A stretch of 64,000 bases of DNA. It comes from Rhinopithecus roxellana (taxonomy: Eukaryota; Chordata; Mammalia; Primates; Cercopithecidae). The notes beneath the pieces were generated by a model. The model searched no databases and had not been told where the DNA came from. It saw only the letters and a list, made by a program, of their open reading frames with translations. Of this stretch, positions 24,561 through 34,130 are shown one piece after another. Both the position numbers and the translations under genes were made by a program. Each line of letters starts with the position of its first letter. Position 1 is the first letter of the stretch. The DNA lies in contig NC_044560.1 in the NCBI RefSeq assembly GCF_007565055.1, positions 45,527,030 through 45,591,029 on the forward strand, read 5' to 3'.

Positions 24561-25040
24561 GCGCGCAGGGCCCAGCCGACAGCACTGCTACTCGCTCCAG
24601 TTTTTAAAAGCGATTTCGCACAAGTAATTGTAACAGCTAAATTAATTACAAAATAATTAGAATTGATGCCTTTTGAGGATATGCTGATAGTGAGAACCAG
24701 CCTTCCACATCAAGATGTTTCATTTCTACCTTCATACTTTCTTTTAAAAGGTTTTTAACAGCTGAAATGCACATTAAAAATAATCTACGAGGACCTTCCC
24801 CATTCCTGCCCTATGATCTCGCATTTCACACTAACCTAGCCTAAGGTAAAGAAAAAAAGGGGAGAGAGGTGATATTCAGCTGTTTTAAAAAGAGTATTAA
24901 GGCCACCATTCCTTGGCCTTCAGAAAGGCTTCGGATTGGAGGGAGAGGAAGCATCTATAGGAACTCTTCAGAAATCCAATTATGTTGTGGATTGATTATT
25001 GCCATATAAATGAGGTATCTTATTTGACAATATTATGAAA
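24560..25040. promoter_or_regulatory. Candidate conserved noncoding element 3' of FOXD3
   Basis: Repeat-free AT-rich block starting about 0.6 kb past the FOXD3 poly(A) signal. It has clustered homeodomain cores (AAGTAATTG, TTAATTAC and ATAATTAG at 24623-24659) and a second cluster with GATTGATTATTG and CATAAATGAGG-like sites near 24990-25015. Enhancer function is inferred from motif density and location only. Confidence 0.35.
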
Positions 25041-25640
25041 ACAAAACTATGTATTATCTATCAGATGAATATAAATAAAATCTCACTGCAAAATGTAAAA
25101 TGCCTTAACATAAATTTTTAAAACCAGCTGGGTCTATTTACCACTTCCACTTAAGGAATAAAGAGAAATAATTTCAAAAATCTAAGATTTAAATGTTAAA
25201 AAGAGGGATGTTTGTAATTTACTTACTTTTCAAAGGATAATTGAAATGACCAGGAACTCTCTCATTTGGGAAGTTTTCATTGTGGAAGACACAAGTCTGG
25301 TCATTTAAAAAAAACAACAACATTTAAAGACTGCTGTTGTTTCGGTTTCTTTTTTTAAATGACAGCTTACTTTACAGAAATGTCTGGTCATTTAGATTTA
25401 ATGGGTTGATATGAATGATATCACTCACATCCTGATTTTATGCGAAAACTAAAAGAAAATTATTAACACAATTTAAATTAGGCATACTGTTTCCTTTCTT
25501 CAATTAAAATTTTCTTACACTCAAATTATGAATTACAAAGTTTGAAAAGGTCATTACTTGAAATTCCTTGATTTTCTGGGGAGGAGAAAAGGCAAAAACC
25601 ATTTAAAAATCTTGCCATTTACTTCAGACAACTAAATAAA
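25040..25640. other. AT-rich sequence just past the FOXD3 3' end
   Basis: Repeat-free AT-rich DNA between the candidate 3' element and the probable cleavage site. It has two similar AAATGACCAG/TGGTCATTTAAA-like words (near 25244 and 25299), but no gene. Confidence 0.5.
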
Positions 25641-26281
25641 ACACTAGGCTGGGCATTTTAAAAATTTATTTACAAAGTTGTGTACAACACGATGGAATAA
25701 CATTTAGAATACCATATATATTCATTCATATATAAACAGACTTTTATAATAGAATGACACTTTTTGCCTTTTTGAAAATTTTTTATATTTAAAATCTCCC
25801 AACGTCTCTATACATTCTTTTCTCAGATAAAACTTCGGAGAGTGAACCTTCAAAAAAAATGAAAGTTCAGAGCTCTAAATCTACGGAATTTGTTTTTTCT
25901 TAAAAAAATAAAAACCCCAAAAGGAAAGTCAATAATTTTTTTACAAATATTTACAAAGAATTTCCCTCCCATCCCCACGGTACTAAGAGCAGGCGCCGTC
26001 GGGGTGCATTTTTGGAAAATTCGGTTTTCGGTTTTACCTGTATGGAAAGCTATTCCCGGCGGGCACGCGGTGAGTTTGCTCCACCAGCTTAAGTGTGCGC
26101 GAGGGGTGGAGGCCGCGGAAGGTAGGCGTTGGGGGCTCAGGGGAAAGGAAATGGGGGAGAGGCAGAGTCCAGGATTGGGCAGCGGGACCGGGACCGGGCT
26201 CGGGACGGGGCGCGCAGCCTGGAGGTGCAGCTGCCGCTCCAGGCCCCCGCCGGGCCTTGGGTACCGGCCACTGGCGCGTCC
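25640..26281 (-). other. FOXD3: Probable FOXD3 3' UTR
   Basis: Sequence between the TAG and the first good minus-strand AATAAA is about 620 nt, AT-rich toward its distal end, and free of interspersed repeats, as expected for the 3' UTR of this intronless gene. The end is inferred from the poly(A) signal, not from transcript data. Confidence 0.6.
25665..25670 (-). terminator. FOXD3: Candidate poly(A) signal AATAAA of FOXD3
   Basis: TTTATT on the plus strand reads AATAAA on the coding strand, about 610 nt past the stop codon. Cleavage would then fall near 25640-25655. It is the first canonical hexamer I found downstream of the stop on this strand. Confidence 0.55.
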
Positions 26282-27718
26282 CTATTGCGCCGGCCATTTG
26301 GCTTGCGCGGCGGCGGCTGCAGCGGCGGCGGCCGAGGCTGCGGGCTGCAGAAACTGTCCGGAGAGCGGCACGCTCAGGATGGGCGCGATGGTGGCAGTCG
26401 TCCGGCTCAGCGACAGCGGTTGGTGCGTGGCCATGAGCGCTGCCGACTGCACGGTCCCGGGTGGCCGCAGAAATGACTGCGCCGTGTTGCCGCCCCCGGA
26501 ACCCCCAGTGCCGCCGGCGCCCCCAGCGCCCGCCGCCGAGCCCCCGGGAGCCGCGGGGCCCCCACCTATGATGTTCTCGATGCTGAACGACGGCCGTGCG
26601 CTTGGTTCGGACTTGATGAGCGACGCGGTGGTGCCCGCGGCGCCCGCTGTGCCCGCAGCGGCCGCGGCGGCGCCCAGGCTATTGAGCTGCAGCTGCAGGC
26701 CCGGGCCGAGCTGTGAGCCGAAGGCGGCCGCTTTGCGGCCCAGCTCGCCCGAGGGCAGCAGCGGCACGGCGGGAGGCAGCACCGGCGCCACCGGCGGCAG
26801 CGCGTACGGGTACTGGAGCGCCGCCGCAGCCGCCGCGGCCGCCGCCGCTGCCGGGTGCGAATAGGCACCGGCCGCCGCCGCTGGGTGCAGGCCGTAGGGG
26901 CGGCCGTAGGGTCCCGCAGCGCCGGCCGCCGCCGCCAGGCTGTAGGCGCCGAAGCTCTGCATCATGAGCGCCGTCTGCTCGCGCAGGTGCTCCTGCTGGT
27001 GGCGCTTGAAGCGTTTCCGGCGCCGCAGGAAGCTGCCGTTGTCGAACATGTCCTCGGACTGCGGGTCCAGGGTCCAGTAGTTGCCTTTGCCCGGGTTGCC
27101 CGGCTCGCGGGGGATCTTGACAAAGCAGTCGTTGAGTGAGAGGTTGTGGCGGATGCTGTTCTGCCAGGCGGGGAACTTCTCCCGGTAGTAGGGGAAGCGG
27201 TTGCTGATGAACTCGCAGATGCCGCTCAGGGTCAGCTTCTTCTGCGGGCTCTGCAGGATGGCCATGGTGATGAGCGCGATGTACGAGTAGGGCGGCTTCA
27301 CCAGGCTGTTCTTCGGCTTGCTCGGGGCCAGGCCTCCCGCCGAACCACTGCCCGCGCCGGGCCCGCCGCCGCTCGCGCCGCCCTCCTCGCCGCCAACACC
27401 GCCCTTGCAGCCGTCCGCCTCGGGCGCGCCCACCTCGCCCCCCGGTCCGGCCCCGGCTCCGGCCGCCTCCTTGGGCAATGCCAGGGGCTGCTGGTGGGGC
27501 GGCTGAGGCTGTCCGTGATGGGGTGCCGCCGGGGACACCTCGTCCGCCTCGTCCAGGCGCAGCTCCGGCGGCCCCGCGGGGCTATCGCAACCCCCGTCGC
27601 TGTCCTTCTCCTCTAGTCCGTCGTCGCCCTCGCCCACCACATCGATGTCCACGTCCTCGGCCGTCAGCACCGTCTGGCCGGACATGTCGCTGGCGCTGCC
27701 GCCGCCGGAGAGGGTCAT
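26282..27718 (-). CDS. FOXD3: Forkhead box protein D3, single-exon transcription factor
   Basis: A 478-codon intronless ORF ending in TAG at 26282-26284. The order of parts is that of FOXD3: an acidic N-terminus (about residues 21-60), a Gly/Ala-rich linker (84-133), the forkhead DNA-binding domain (about 138-238) opening with KPPYSYIALITMAI and holding recognition helix WQNSIRHNLSLNDCF (185-199), a basic wing-2/nuclear-localisation stretch RRRKRFKRH (232-240), alanine tracts, and an EH1-like Groucho-binding motif FSIENIIG (378-385). The start at 27718 has G at -3; an in-frame Met at codon 12 is an alternative. Known role of the family member: nuclear repressor and pioneer factor that maintains pluripotent cells and specifies neural crest, binding TRTTKRY-like sites. 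It sits alone inside an Alu-free domain. No frameshift or lost key residue is seen. Identification rests on recognising nearly the whole protein. Confidence 0.97.
   Translation of the reverse strand: MTLSGGGSASDMSGQTVLTAEDVDIDVVGEGDDGLEEKDSDGGCDSPAGPPELRLDEADEVSPAAPHHGQPQPPHQQPLALPKEAAGAGAGPGGEVGAPEADGCKGGVGGEEGGASGGGPGAGSGSAGGLAPSKPKNSLVKPPYSYIALITMAILQSPQKKLTLSGICEFISNRFPYYREKFPAWQNSIRHNLSLNDCFVKIPREPGNPGKGNYWTLDPQSEDMFDNGSFLRRRKRFKRHQQEHLREQTALMMQSFGAYSLAAAAGAAGPYGRPYGLHPAAAAGAYSHPAAAAAAAAAAALQYPYALPPVAPVLPPAVPLLPSGELGRKAAAFGSQLGPGLQLQLNSLGAAAAAAGTAGAAGTTASLIKSEPSARPSFSIENIIGGGPAAPGGSAAGAGGAGGTGGSGGGNTAQSFLRPPGTVQSAALMATHQPLSLSRTTATIAPILSVPLSGQFLQPAASAAAAAAAAAQAKWPAQ
26819..26851 (-). repeat. 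FOXD3: FOXD3 polyalanine tract, 11 residues
   Basis: Codons 290-300 are all alanine, encoded by mixed GCN triplets. Further alanine runs are at codons 280-283, 350-355 and 463-471. Mixed codons argue for replication/recombination-type length change rather than simple triplet slippage. Confidence 0.9.
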
Positions 27719-28274
27719 CCCTCCTCGGGGTTGGTAGCGGCGGCGAGGAGGGGGCAGAGGGCGATGGGGGTGGTCGGGGGCTGCCGCGGAGCTCAGGGGA
27801 AGAGGGTTTGAGTGCCCCCGAAAGATGGGGGGCAGGGAGAGGGGAGGGGGCCGCAGGTGTCTTGGGGCCCGCTCGGCTCAGCTCACACTCGGCGGCCCCG
27901 CATAGCGCGGCGCGGGCTCTGCCGTCCGCCCCCAGCGGCCGCGCTCCGCGAACTCCTGCCGTCCCTGGCGCTCGGTACTAGGCGCTCGCTACCACTCCTG
28001 GCCCCGGCGGTTCTCCACGCCGCGCCCCCTCACTTAGCCCGCCTTCCTCGGCCTCTGGCCCTGGCGTGGGGCGCAGGAGCGGTCCAGGCGGGCGCGGAAC
28101 GCCGGGCGCCGAGCAGCTCCGGAGGGCGCGGGCAGGGGCAGTAGCGGGGGGGCAGGGGGCTGGGTGTCAGGGACGCCGAAGCCCCGGTAGTCGAAAGTCC
28201 CGTTTTAAGGACTGGCCTGATAGATTACTTTCTACTTAAAGATCCAGCGGGAGGCGGGGCCACGTGACCGTGCG

Positions 28275-28282
28275 TGACGTCA
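28275..28282. promoter_or_regulatory. Consensus CRE (TGACGTCA)
   Basis: Perfect 8-bp palindrome, 8 bp from the CACGTG E-box at 28261-28266. CREB/ATF-family proteins bind this sequence. Use here is inferred from its place in the FOXD3 upstream block. Confidence 0.5.
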
Positions 28283-28326
28283 GGGCCGCGGCGGAACCGG
28301 CCAAACTCAAGTTGGTTCAGGAAATT

Positions 28327-28333
28327 GTCAACA
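28327..28333 (-). promoter_or_regulatory. Forkhead-type site TGTTGAC
   Basis: Matches the forkhead consensus TRTTKRY on the FOXD3 coding strand, about 0.6 kb upstream of the ATG. It could allow FOXD3 or another FOX protein to act on the gene; a 7-bp motif alone is weak evidence. Confidence 0.3.
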
Positions 28334-28457
28334 AAGGGACCAGAGACTCGCAACTCCGCTCCGCACTGTGCGCCAGCATCCCCCAGGCCCCGAGGGCGCT
28401 CCGGCCCGCCCGGAGACCCCCCGCCCAGGCTGGAGCCGGGCCCTGGGGCCCAGGAGC

Positions 28458-28480
28458 GGGTGGGTGTGAGTGTGGGTGGG
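28458..28480 (+). other. G-quadruplex-type motif upstream of FOXD3
   Basis: Four GGG tracts (28458-60, 28462-64, 28474-76, 28478-80) with loops of 1, 9 and 1 nt. A second G-rich run lies at 28146-28164. Folding is possible but untested; the middle loop is longer than the strict definition. Confidence 0.35.
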
Positions 28481-30264
28481 TGTGAGGGAGCGAGGGCGTG
28501 GGCCTGAGAGCGTCCGCGGGACTGTGCGACTGTCGCTGCCCTGCCTTCCCCGCCCCCTCTCCATTCCCCCTTCTCTGCCCCCCTTTGCCACACTCCTTAG
28601 ACAGGGACGGGCGACCTAGAACGAGGTTCCCATACCATCTTTTGAAAAGCAAAACTTAGTCTCTGTTTTGCTTTTTGTTTTATTGTTTTTAGCTTTAAAG
28701 AGTAAGAGCAGCGCACCCGGCTCCCTCCTGCTAATTAGACTTCAGATCCCCCTCTGGCCTCAGTGCTCATTCTGGGGAAGACACCTGCTGAGATGTCTTT
28801 TTCCCCCTCCCTCAACCAAACCACTTAGGTCCTGCCTGCTCTTTCCCGGCTGGATGCAAGCGTATTTTCCTGTATGTGTTTTTTCATGCGGCCACAAACA
28901 GCATCAGCTGGGGTTCCCGAAGGTCAGAAAATGGCTATTGATTAATCTATTAGAATAGTTGCCGAGAGAAATAAAAACGACGTAAAATAACAGGGACCCT
29001 ATAAATAAAGAAGCCATAACTGGCTACTTGGAGTTGTTAAACGACTTAGCATATGAAAAAATCGGAAATGAGGCGCTGGGGAAGGAGCTGGCATTGGCAG
29101 CGGCCCGGGTAAGTCGAGTGGATCCGGGAAGAGGCCTGGTGCCTCCAGGTTAGACGCAGCGCCCAGGGACGGCTGAAGAAACATGAGGTGTGCGGGCGGT
29201 GACTTCCCGGGCGGTGGGCATGGCCTCGGGGGAACCTGGGCAGACTTGGGCATGCCAGCGTTCAGGGCTCTCCGTTGCTGCCAACTAAAGTGGATTTTGT
29301 CCTCTTAAGGTGTAGACAAATCCTCCAAGATTTAACTTCCAAGGAAACCAGCGGCGGAGCGGTTGGAGGAGGCGAGGATGTGTGGCCAGTGCACGCGGAG
29401 TGCAAGGCAAGTCAGTGATGGTAGGAAAAACTGTGGGAATTTCACTGGGACTGGAGGGGGAGGCACAGCAAACCGACCCCCAAGTGCGTGGCTGGGATTC
29501 GTGGACCTCACACCTCCAAGGAAAGTCAGTGCTCTTGACCCGGTGAATCGGCGATGCGCTGCCTCTTTCCTTCCGCATTTAGGCCGCCTAGTTGGGAGCC
29601 GCAAGAGCCTGTGCCTGGTGTGGCAGGCACACGTAACCCAATCCCTGTCTGTACGCTGCGGCCTGGGAGGTAAGCGCCGGCCTCACCAGAGGAAGGAGCA
29701 CGAGGGGAGGAGTTCCGAGAGGAAATAATTAGTGAAATATTTGCAGAAGATGCTGGGATGTGGATTTAATTCCGGATGGACAGTGGTGCTTCCGATTCCT
29801 TCAGTCTGTTTCCCCATCCACGATCTCCTCTTTCCTTGGCCTAGATACACCAAAAATAATTCAATAAAATAAAAATTTAAAAATCTGTAAACCTGCTTCA
29901 TTACAGGCATTGAGACACACAGATTGACTTTCATCTTCATTAGACAGTTTCCTCGGATAGAATACTAACTCATTTGAGGCTGGGAGCAGGGTGGGGTGTG
30001 GTGACTTTATCCTGAGACGCCCGCTAACCTCCACGGTTTTTCTTTATCTGAATGATCCCAAGGTTGCACCCGGCCCTAAAACGCATCTCAGAGTTGATTT
30101 CTGTAGCTTCACAGCTTTGTGGCCCGCAGGCTTCGAACCGTTTACCATGCCGTCTAGACAGCCTTCCGCGAAACCGACCCGGGCTGAGCTGGCTGGCCAC
30201 CGCCCGGAACTGCAGAGTTCGCGGTTGCAACTGCCTCAGCAACCGAAGGAGGGTCGGAAGGTCC

Positions 30265-30288
30265 AAAAAAAAAAAAAAAAAAAAAAAA
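30265..30288 (+). repeat. Poly(A) tract not attached to a retroelement
   Basis: An uninterrupted run of about 24 A lies in otherwise unique GC-rich DNA. No Alu, L1 or processed-gene body precedes it and I see no convincing flanking duplication. Confidence 0.8.
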
Positions 30289-30664
30289 CCTGAAATTTAC
30301 ACATTCAGGAACTTCCTTTGCTCTGCTTCGGTTGCCCAGCCCTAGAGGCAGGGGCGCGGGGCGCAGCGCTGGCCCTGCTGCGGCCTTGGTGGCTGGGCCC
30401 GCGTGGACAAGTAAGTGTGGACGCGTGCCGGAGGATGGTGGCTACAGGGCTCCCCTCACCGGTCTCGAAGTAGTCTCCAAATGAGCCTAATTTCGATTCT
30501 GCCGCCCGCCGAGGCTAAGTCTCTGCACTCCCTCCACGCCGCTGGTCGCTGCCTCCTACCCTCCCTCTGCCACGGCCGGGCCTGATCCGTCCATTCCCCG
30601 GTGTCTCCTTGGAACCTCCCTGGGGAAGGGGGTGGAGGATGAACAACTCCCAGCTGCCGGTTCC

Positions 30665-30860
30665 ATTTGTTGCGCTTTTTTCCTTCCACACAATAAAAGT
30701 CAAATTAATTGATTCATACCATTAATTACGGCGCGTAGCGTGAAAAGCAACGCTTCCCCTCGGTTAGAGATCTATTGTGCTAATCTCTTGTTCAATCAGT
30801 GTTACCATCTGATGCTGGGTCCGGCCCTTACAGAAACTTTTCGACTCGATTAGCTAAATG
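30665..30860. promoter_or_regulatory. Candidate enhancer upstream of FOXD3
   Basis: Repeat-free, with several TF cores in 200 bp: AATTAATTG (about 30703) and ATTAATTA (30721-30728) homeodomain sites, SOX-like TATTGT (30773-30778) and TTGTTCAAT (about 30788), an E-box CATCTG (about 30807) and GATTAG (about 30848). It lies about 2.4 kb upstream of the promoter. Function is inferred. Confidence 0.35.
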
Positions 30861-32539
30861 ATGAGACGTACACAACCTACTGGCTGCGGCCCCGACGTCC
30901 CGCGCCCGCGCCGGCCTAATATCGATTTCCAGCAGAGGCAGAGGATTTTTCCGTGGCCAGTCTCGGCTCAGGAACCGGCCGCCGGCTTTCTCCCTCCAGG
31001 AGGACCATAGCGCCCGCACAACCTCCGGGGGCAGGAAGGAGGCGAAGCGGCAGCCGGGAAGGGAGACAGGAAGGTTCCTGCTGGCCTTGACCCAGGAGGC
31101 TGCCCCAGCGAAAGGGTCCGATCCCGACGCTGTGCAGGGTCCTGCCGGAGACCGGCTAGATGCCGGGCTAAATTTGTTTGCCGCGTAGTTGCAGTTTGCA
31201 GCTAAAAGCCCGCAGGTCGTCAGTTACCGCCAAGCTGTAGGACAGAGATGGAAGAAGCGAGACAGATACAGAGAGAAAGTGAGACACATGTAGTGGAGGG
31301 AGGAAAATGTGATAAAGGGAAGGGAAAAGGGTGTATGTGGATAAAAAGTTTTTGAGTCTCAAGGGGTTATTCGAGAGGTAGAGGGAGAATGAGTAGACAC
31401 ACACAGTTACGAGTTTGAGTGACTCTTTGAGTCTCAACAAGCGAACTTCCCAGGAGAGATTTAAAAAGGAAGATGGCAGCCAGCTGCCTCACCTGCTCAA
31501 ATGTTTGAAATGTTGCAACCAAAGGAGAATGGAATGAAATCCCTTCGGTTCCTCCTGGAGCGGGCAGAGTACGTGGTACCCCGCTGGGAAAGCCACCTGG
31601 ACGCGGTGGGAGTGAGGGGTGGGGCGAGTGGGGATCTAGGTTCTAGCAACAGGAGACAAGAAGAGTGGAGTCCGGATCGATAGGAAGGAAATTGAGACGT
31701 TTCCAGGGGAGGGGAGATTTAGTGTGTGCGTCCGGGGCGGGGGAATGGGGGAGGGAAGAAATGGATAGAAAAATTTATGATGGGGAAAGGGAAATTAATT
31801 ACAGCCCATTTTGGGTTCTTAGGTGGTCAACACTGGAGGAGGGGCACGGTTAGAGTGCGGAAGGCGGGAATTGCCCACCTACCCCTCACCAGGCCCAAGT
31901 GAACCCAGATACCTCTTTTCTCTTCTTTTAAGTCAGAGACAGTGCCAGTGACTTGAATAAATCGTTGGCGCGATGTGAGATAGAATCATCACGCCCGCGC
32001 GCGGGTGCACTTTTCTTACAATCCGGGGAGTTGGGACCAGGTTTCGCGGAGTGAAGGGCGCGTCCCCCACCGAGAGCAGTTACTCTGTGTCCAAGAGGGA
32101 GCAAAACGTGGGTGGGGCTATTAGAAAAATACCCCTCCTTTCTCCCCAACACCCCCGCGCCCACAACAATCAAAGTCTGCTTCTTTTGACAATCTGCAGA
32201 GATTTGTTAAACTATTACCGGCCTCTTTGTCTGGATGGCGGCCACCAAGGAAGGTGGGAAAGGGCAGAGGTGATACCCAAGGCCCCAACCCACTCAGATT
32301 ATTTCCATTTCCCAAAGCGGGGGATTTTCAATTCTCTTACCCACCACCACCCCCTTGTATACCTCTCCGGATCTTTTCGGGGTGGAAAAAAAAGAGGCTA
32401 TTTTAATGTTCTTGTTTGGATTTGCACTCAAAACTCCATTTATTTTCAAGGTGTCTGCCACTCAGGGTCCACGCCAAGGCGTGCCTGTAAATGGCGAGAG
32501 ACCAAAAGGAAAGCAGGAGAGAAAGAGGAAGAGAGAGAG

Positions 32540-32780
32540 GATGGTTTCGAATTTATTTATATTGGAAATGTATAAACATCCATTCTGTAAAAGGCAACAC
32601 GTTTAATTAACGATGAGAGAGCAGTTAGGGGTAGAAAGCTAGTAAAATTGTGTGATAAATTTATGGCATTGTTAGCGTGCTTTTAATTATGGCTATTATG
32701 TTAATTATTTCACATTAGCATGGAGTTATCAGCAGCATGTCAGATTTAATCAAAACGAGCCTTTCTCTAGAAAATTGTTC
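32540..32780. promoter_or_regulatory. Candidate homeodomain-rich enhancer upstream of FOXD3
   Basis: An AT-rich, repeat-free block set between GC-rich flanks about 4.3 kb upstream of the promoter. It contains TTTAATTAA (32602-32610), TTTATGGC near 32660 (HOX/CDX-like), TTTTAATTAT (32681-32690), TTAATTATTT (32701-32710) and TTTAATCAAA near 32745. This composition is typical of deeply conserved developmental enhancers; conservation itself was not measured. Confidence 0.4.
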
Positions 32781-33059
32781 TTTTCATCCACGAGGAGAAA
32801 GGTCCTGGACAGGATCGGGGCTTAAAAATGACTTGGCATTGAAAGCCGGAGTCTTTCCGACACCGTTTGGAGCGATGCGGCCAGGCCCGGCTGTCCGCTG
32901 GGTCCCTCCAGGCTACCGGCAGCTCAAGGAGGAGCCTAGGGCTGGGGTTTTAGGAATTCACCATTTTCACCCCCTTCGGAGCCGACACTTCATCATGCGA
33001 GATCATTCTGTCAAACAATATGATGCTGCTCATTTTTATCTGTCCCGCTTTACAAAATC

Positions 33060-34130
33060 CCCATTCAGCCGGCCGAGGAGCAACAAAAGCCTCTGAGCAG
33101 CTAGGCAGCCGCTGGCAGCCACAGCCTCCCCGGCGCGCGAGAAAGAAAGGCGAGAGGGGCCGAGGAAAGCAGGCGGCGGGCGCGCGCCCCTCTCCGCCCG
33201 AGGGAACGCGGCCTGCCGGGGCCTGCGCACCCAGGTGCCGGGTCCTCGGGTGTGGCTCGGGCGGGACACGCCTCCCTCAGGCCCGCGCCCGCCCTCGGCC
33301 TCCCTGCAGGCGCTGGGCGAAAGCCCCCATCCCTCCCCGCAAGCGACTCGCCCACCCAGGCCACATCGATTCCTTAATCACCGCCGATCGATTTATTGGG
33401 AGCAAATAAATAGCCCTTTTTGGAAACGTTTCAATTGCTGGCTTGATGGTTGGGGCGCTGACGCGGGAGGGCGGGCAGGGCCGTGGGGCGCGCGCGGGAA
33501 GGGACTTGTGGGAAGGCAGGGAGCTGAAAGGCCGAGCGCCACCCGCCCCGGCAGGCTTCAGAGCAGCGCGTGGGGCAGACCTCCACGGGTCCCCCGGCGC
33601 TTCAGTCTCCAGAGACGCCCGGCCTCCTGGAGGGTTCCTCTGGTCCTCCTCTGGGGCCCGGCTCCCTCTGGCGGCCGGGCTTGCAGGACCTCAGCGCCCA
33701 GCCCTTCCGCCTTGTTAACGTCCAGGCGAGTTGGCCCGGCTTTCGGATGCCTCTAAACAGTCCCCGTCCAGGCCCGCGACCCAGCCCGAGTGGAGGGCCC
33801 GGGTCCCACAGAGCGCGGCCTCCCAGGCCTTCCAGCCCAGGCTGCGGACGCCGCAGCCTCCTCGCCCCTGGGCGGAACGTGGCCTTCCTGCCCAAGACCA
33901 CTCGGGCCCCCGCCCCTCCCGGGACAGGGCTGTGGAGAGGCCAGCTGCTGCCTTATTTTTAGCGCCATTCCATTCGCGCGGTTATATTTAACTCGACCCA
34001 CTCCTCCGAGGAGGTCGCTCGGACATCGAATTCTCCACATCGCAGCTTGGGCCCGCCCGCCTTGCCTCAGGGGCAGTTCCTCAAGGGGCAGATTGGAAAA
34101 CCCCTGCTTAAGAAACCTTGACATATCCGG
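33060..34130. promoter_or_regulatory. CpG-rich block upstream of FOXD3
   Basis: A second GC/CpG-dense block 5-6 kb upstream of FOXD3. It is interrupted by an AT-rich stretch at about 33360-33440 that includes ATCGATTTATTGGG and reads like a conserved insert. ORFs up to 173 codons occur on both strands without recognisable domains. Could be a lncRNA promoter or a Polycomb-type island. Confidence 0.45.

Larger units (their letters stand above)
28200..28340 (-). promoter_or_regulatory. FOXD3: FOXD3 proximal promoter candidate, possibly bidirectional
   Basis: About 0.5 kb upstream of the FOXD3 ATG lies a compact cluster: a TTTAAGTAG TATA-like element (28232-28240, minus strand), a GC box (28251-28260), an E-box CACGTG (28261-28266), a full CRE palindrome TGACGTCA (28275-28282) and a forkhead-type TGTTGAC (28327-28333, minus strand). 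The E-box and CRE are palindromic, so the block can serve transcription in either direction. The position fits a promoter with a roughly 0.5 kb 5' UTR; the actual start site is not proven here. Confidence 0.55.
25950..28620. promoter_or_regulatory. CpG island covering FOXD3
   Basis: Dense CpG dinucleotides and high G+C run from the 3' UTR through the CDS and past the promoter. GC-rich codon choice in the alanine and glycine tracts adds to this. Such islands over single-exon developmental regulators are usually Polycomb-controlled; that last point is inference. Confidence 0.8.
28340..32600 (+). ncRNA. Possible divergent lncRNA locus (position of FOXD3-AS1)
   Basis: In human an antisense lncRNA, FOXD3-AS1, starts head-to-head with FOXD3; the equivalent here would run rightward from about 28.3 kb. 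The plus strand offers GTAAGT/GTAAGC donor-like sites near 29106, 29669 and 30407 and AATAAA hexamers near 28971 and 29003. These are common motifs, so exon structure cannot be assigned. The call rests on synteny knowledge plus the shared promoter and is low confidence. Confidence 0.3.

Noticed and set aside
25890..26864. 324-codon plus-strand ORF antisense to FOXD3
   Set aside because: It is the complement of the GC-rich FOXD3 CDS and 3' UTR. Its Ala/Pro runs come from reading GGC/GCC tracts backwards. No domain and no independent gene structure.
27146..27981. Other plus-strand ORFs opposite the FOXD3 N-terminus
   Set aside because: Open only because GC-rich DNA lacks stop codons; the real gene is on the other strand.
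31350..31438. TTTGAGTCTCAA occurring twice about 75 bp apart
   Set aside because: A 12-bp repeat in purine-rich unique DNA without extended homology; may be chance.
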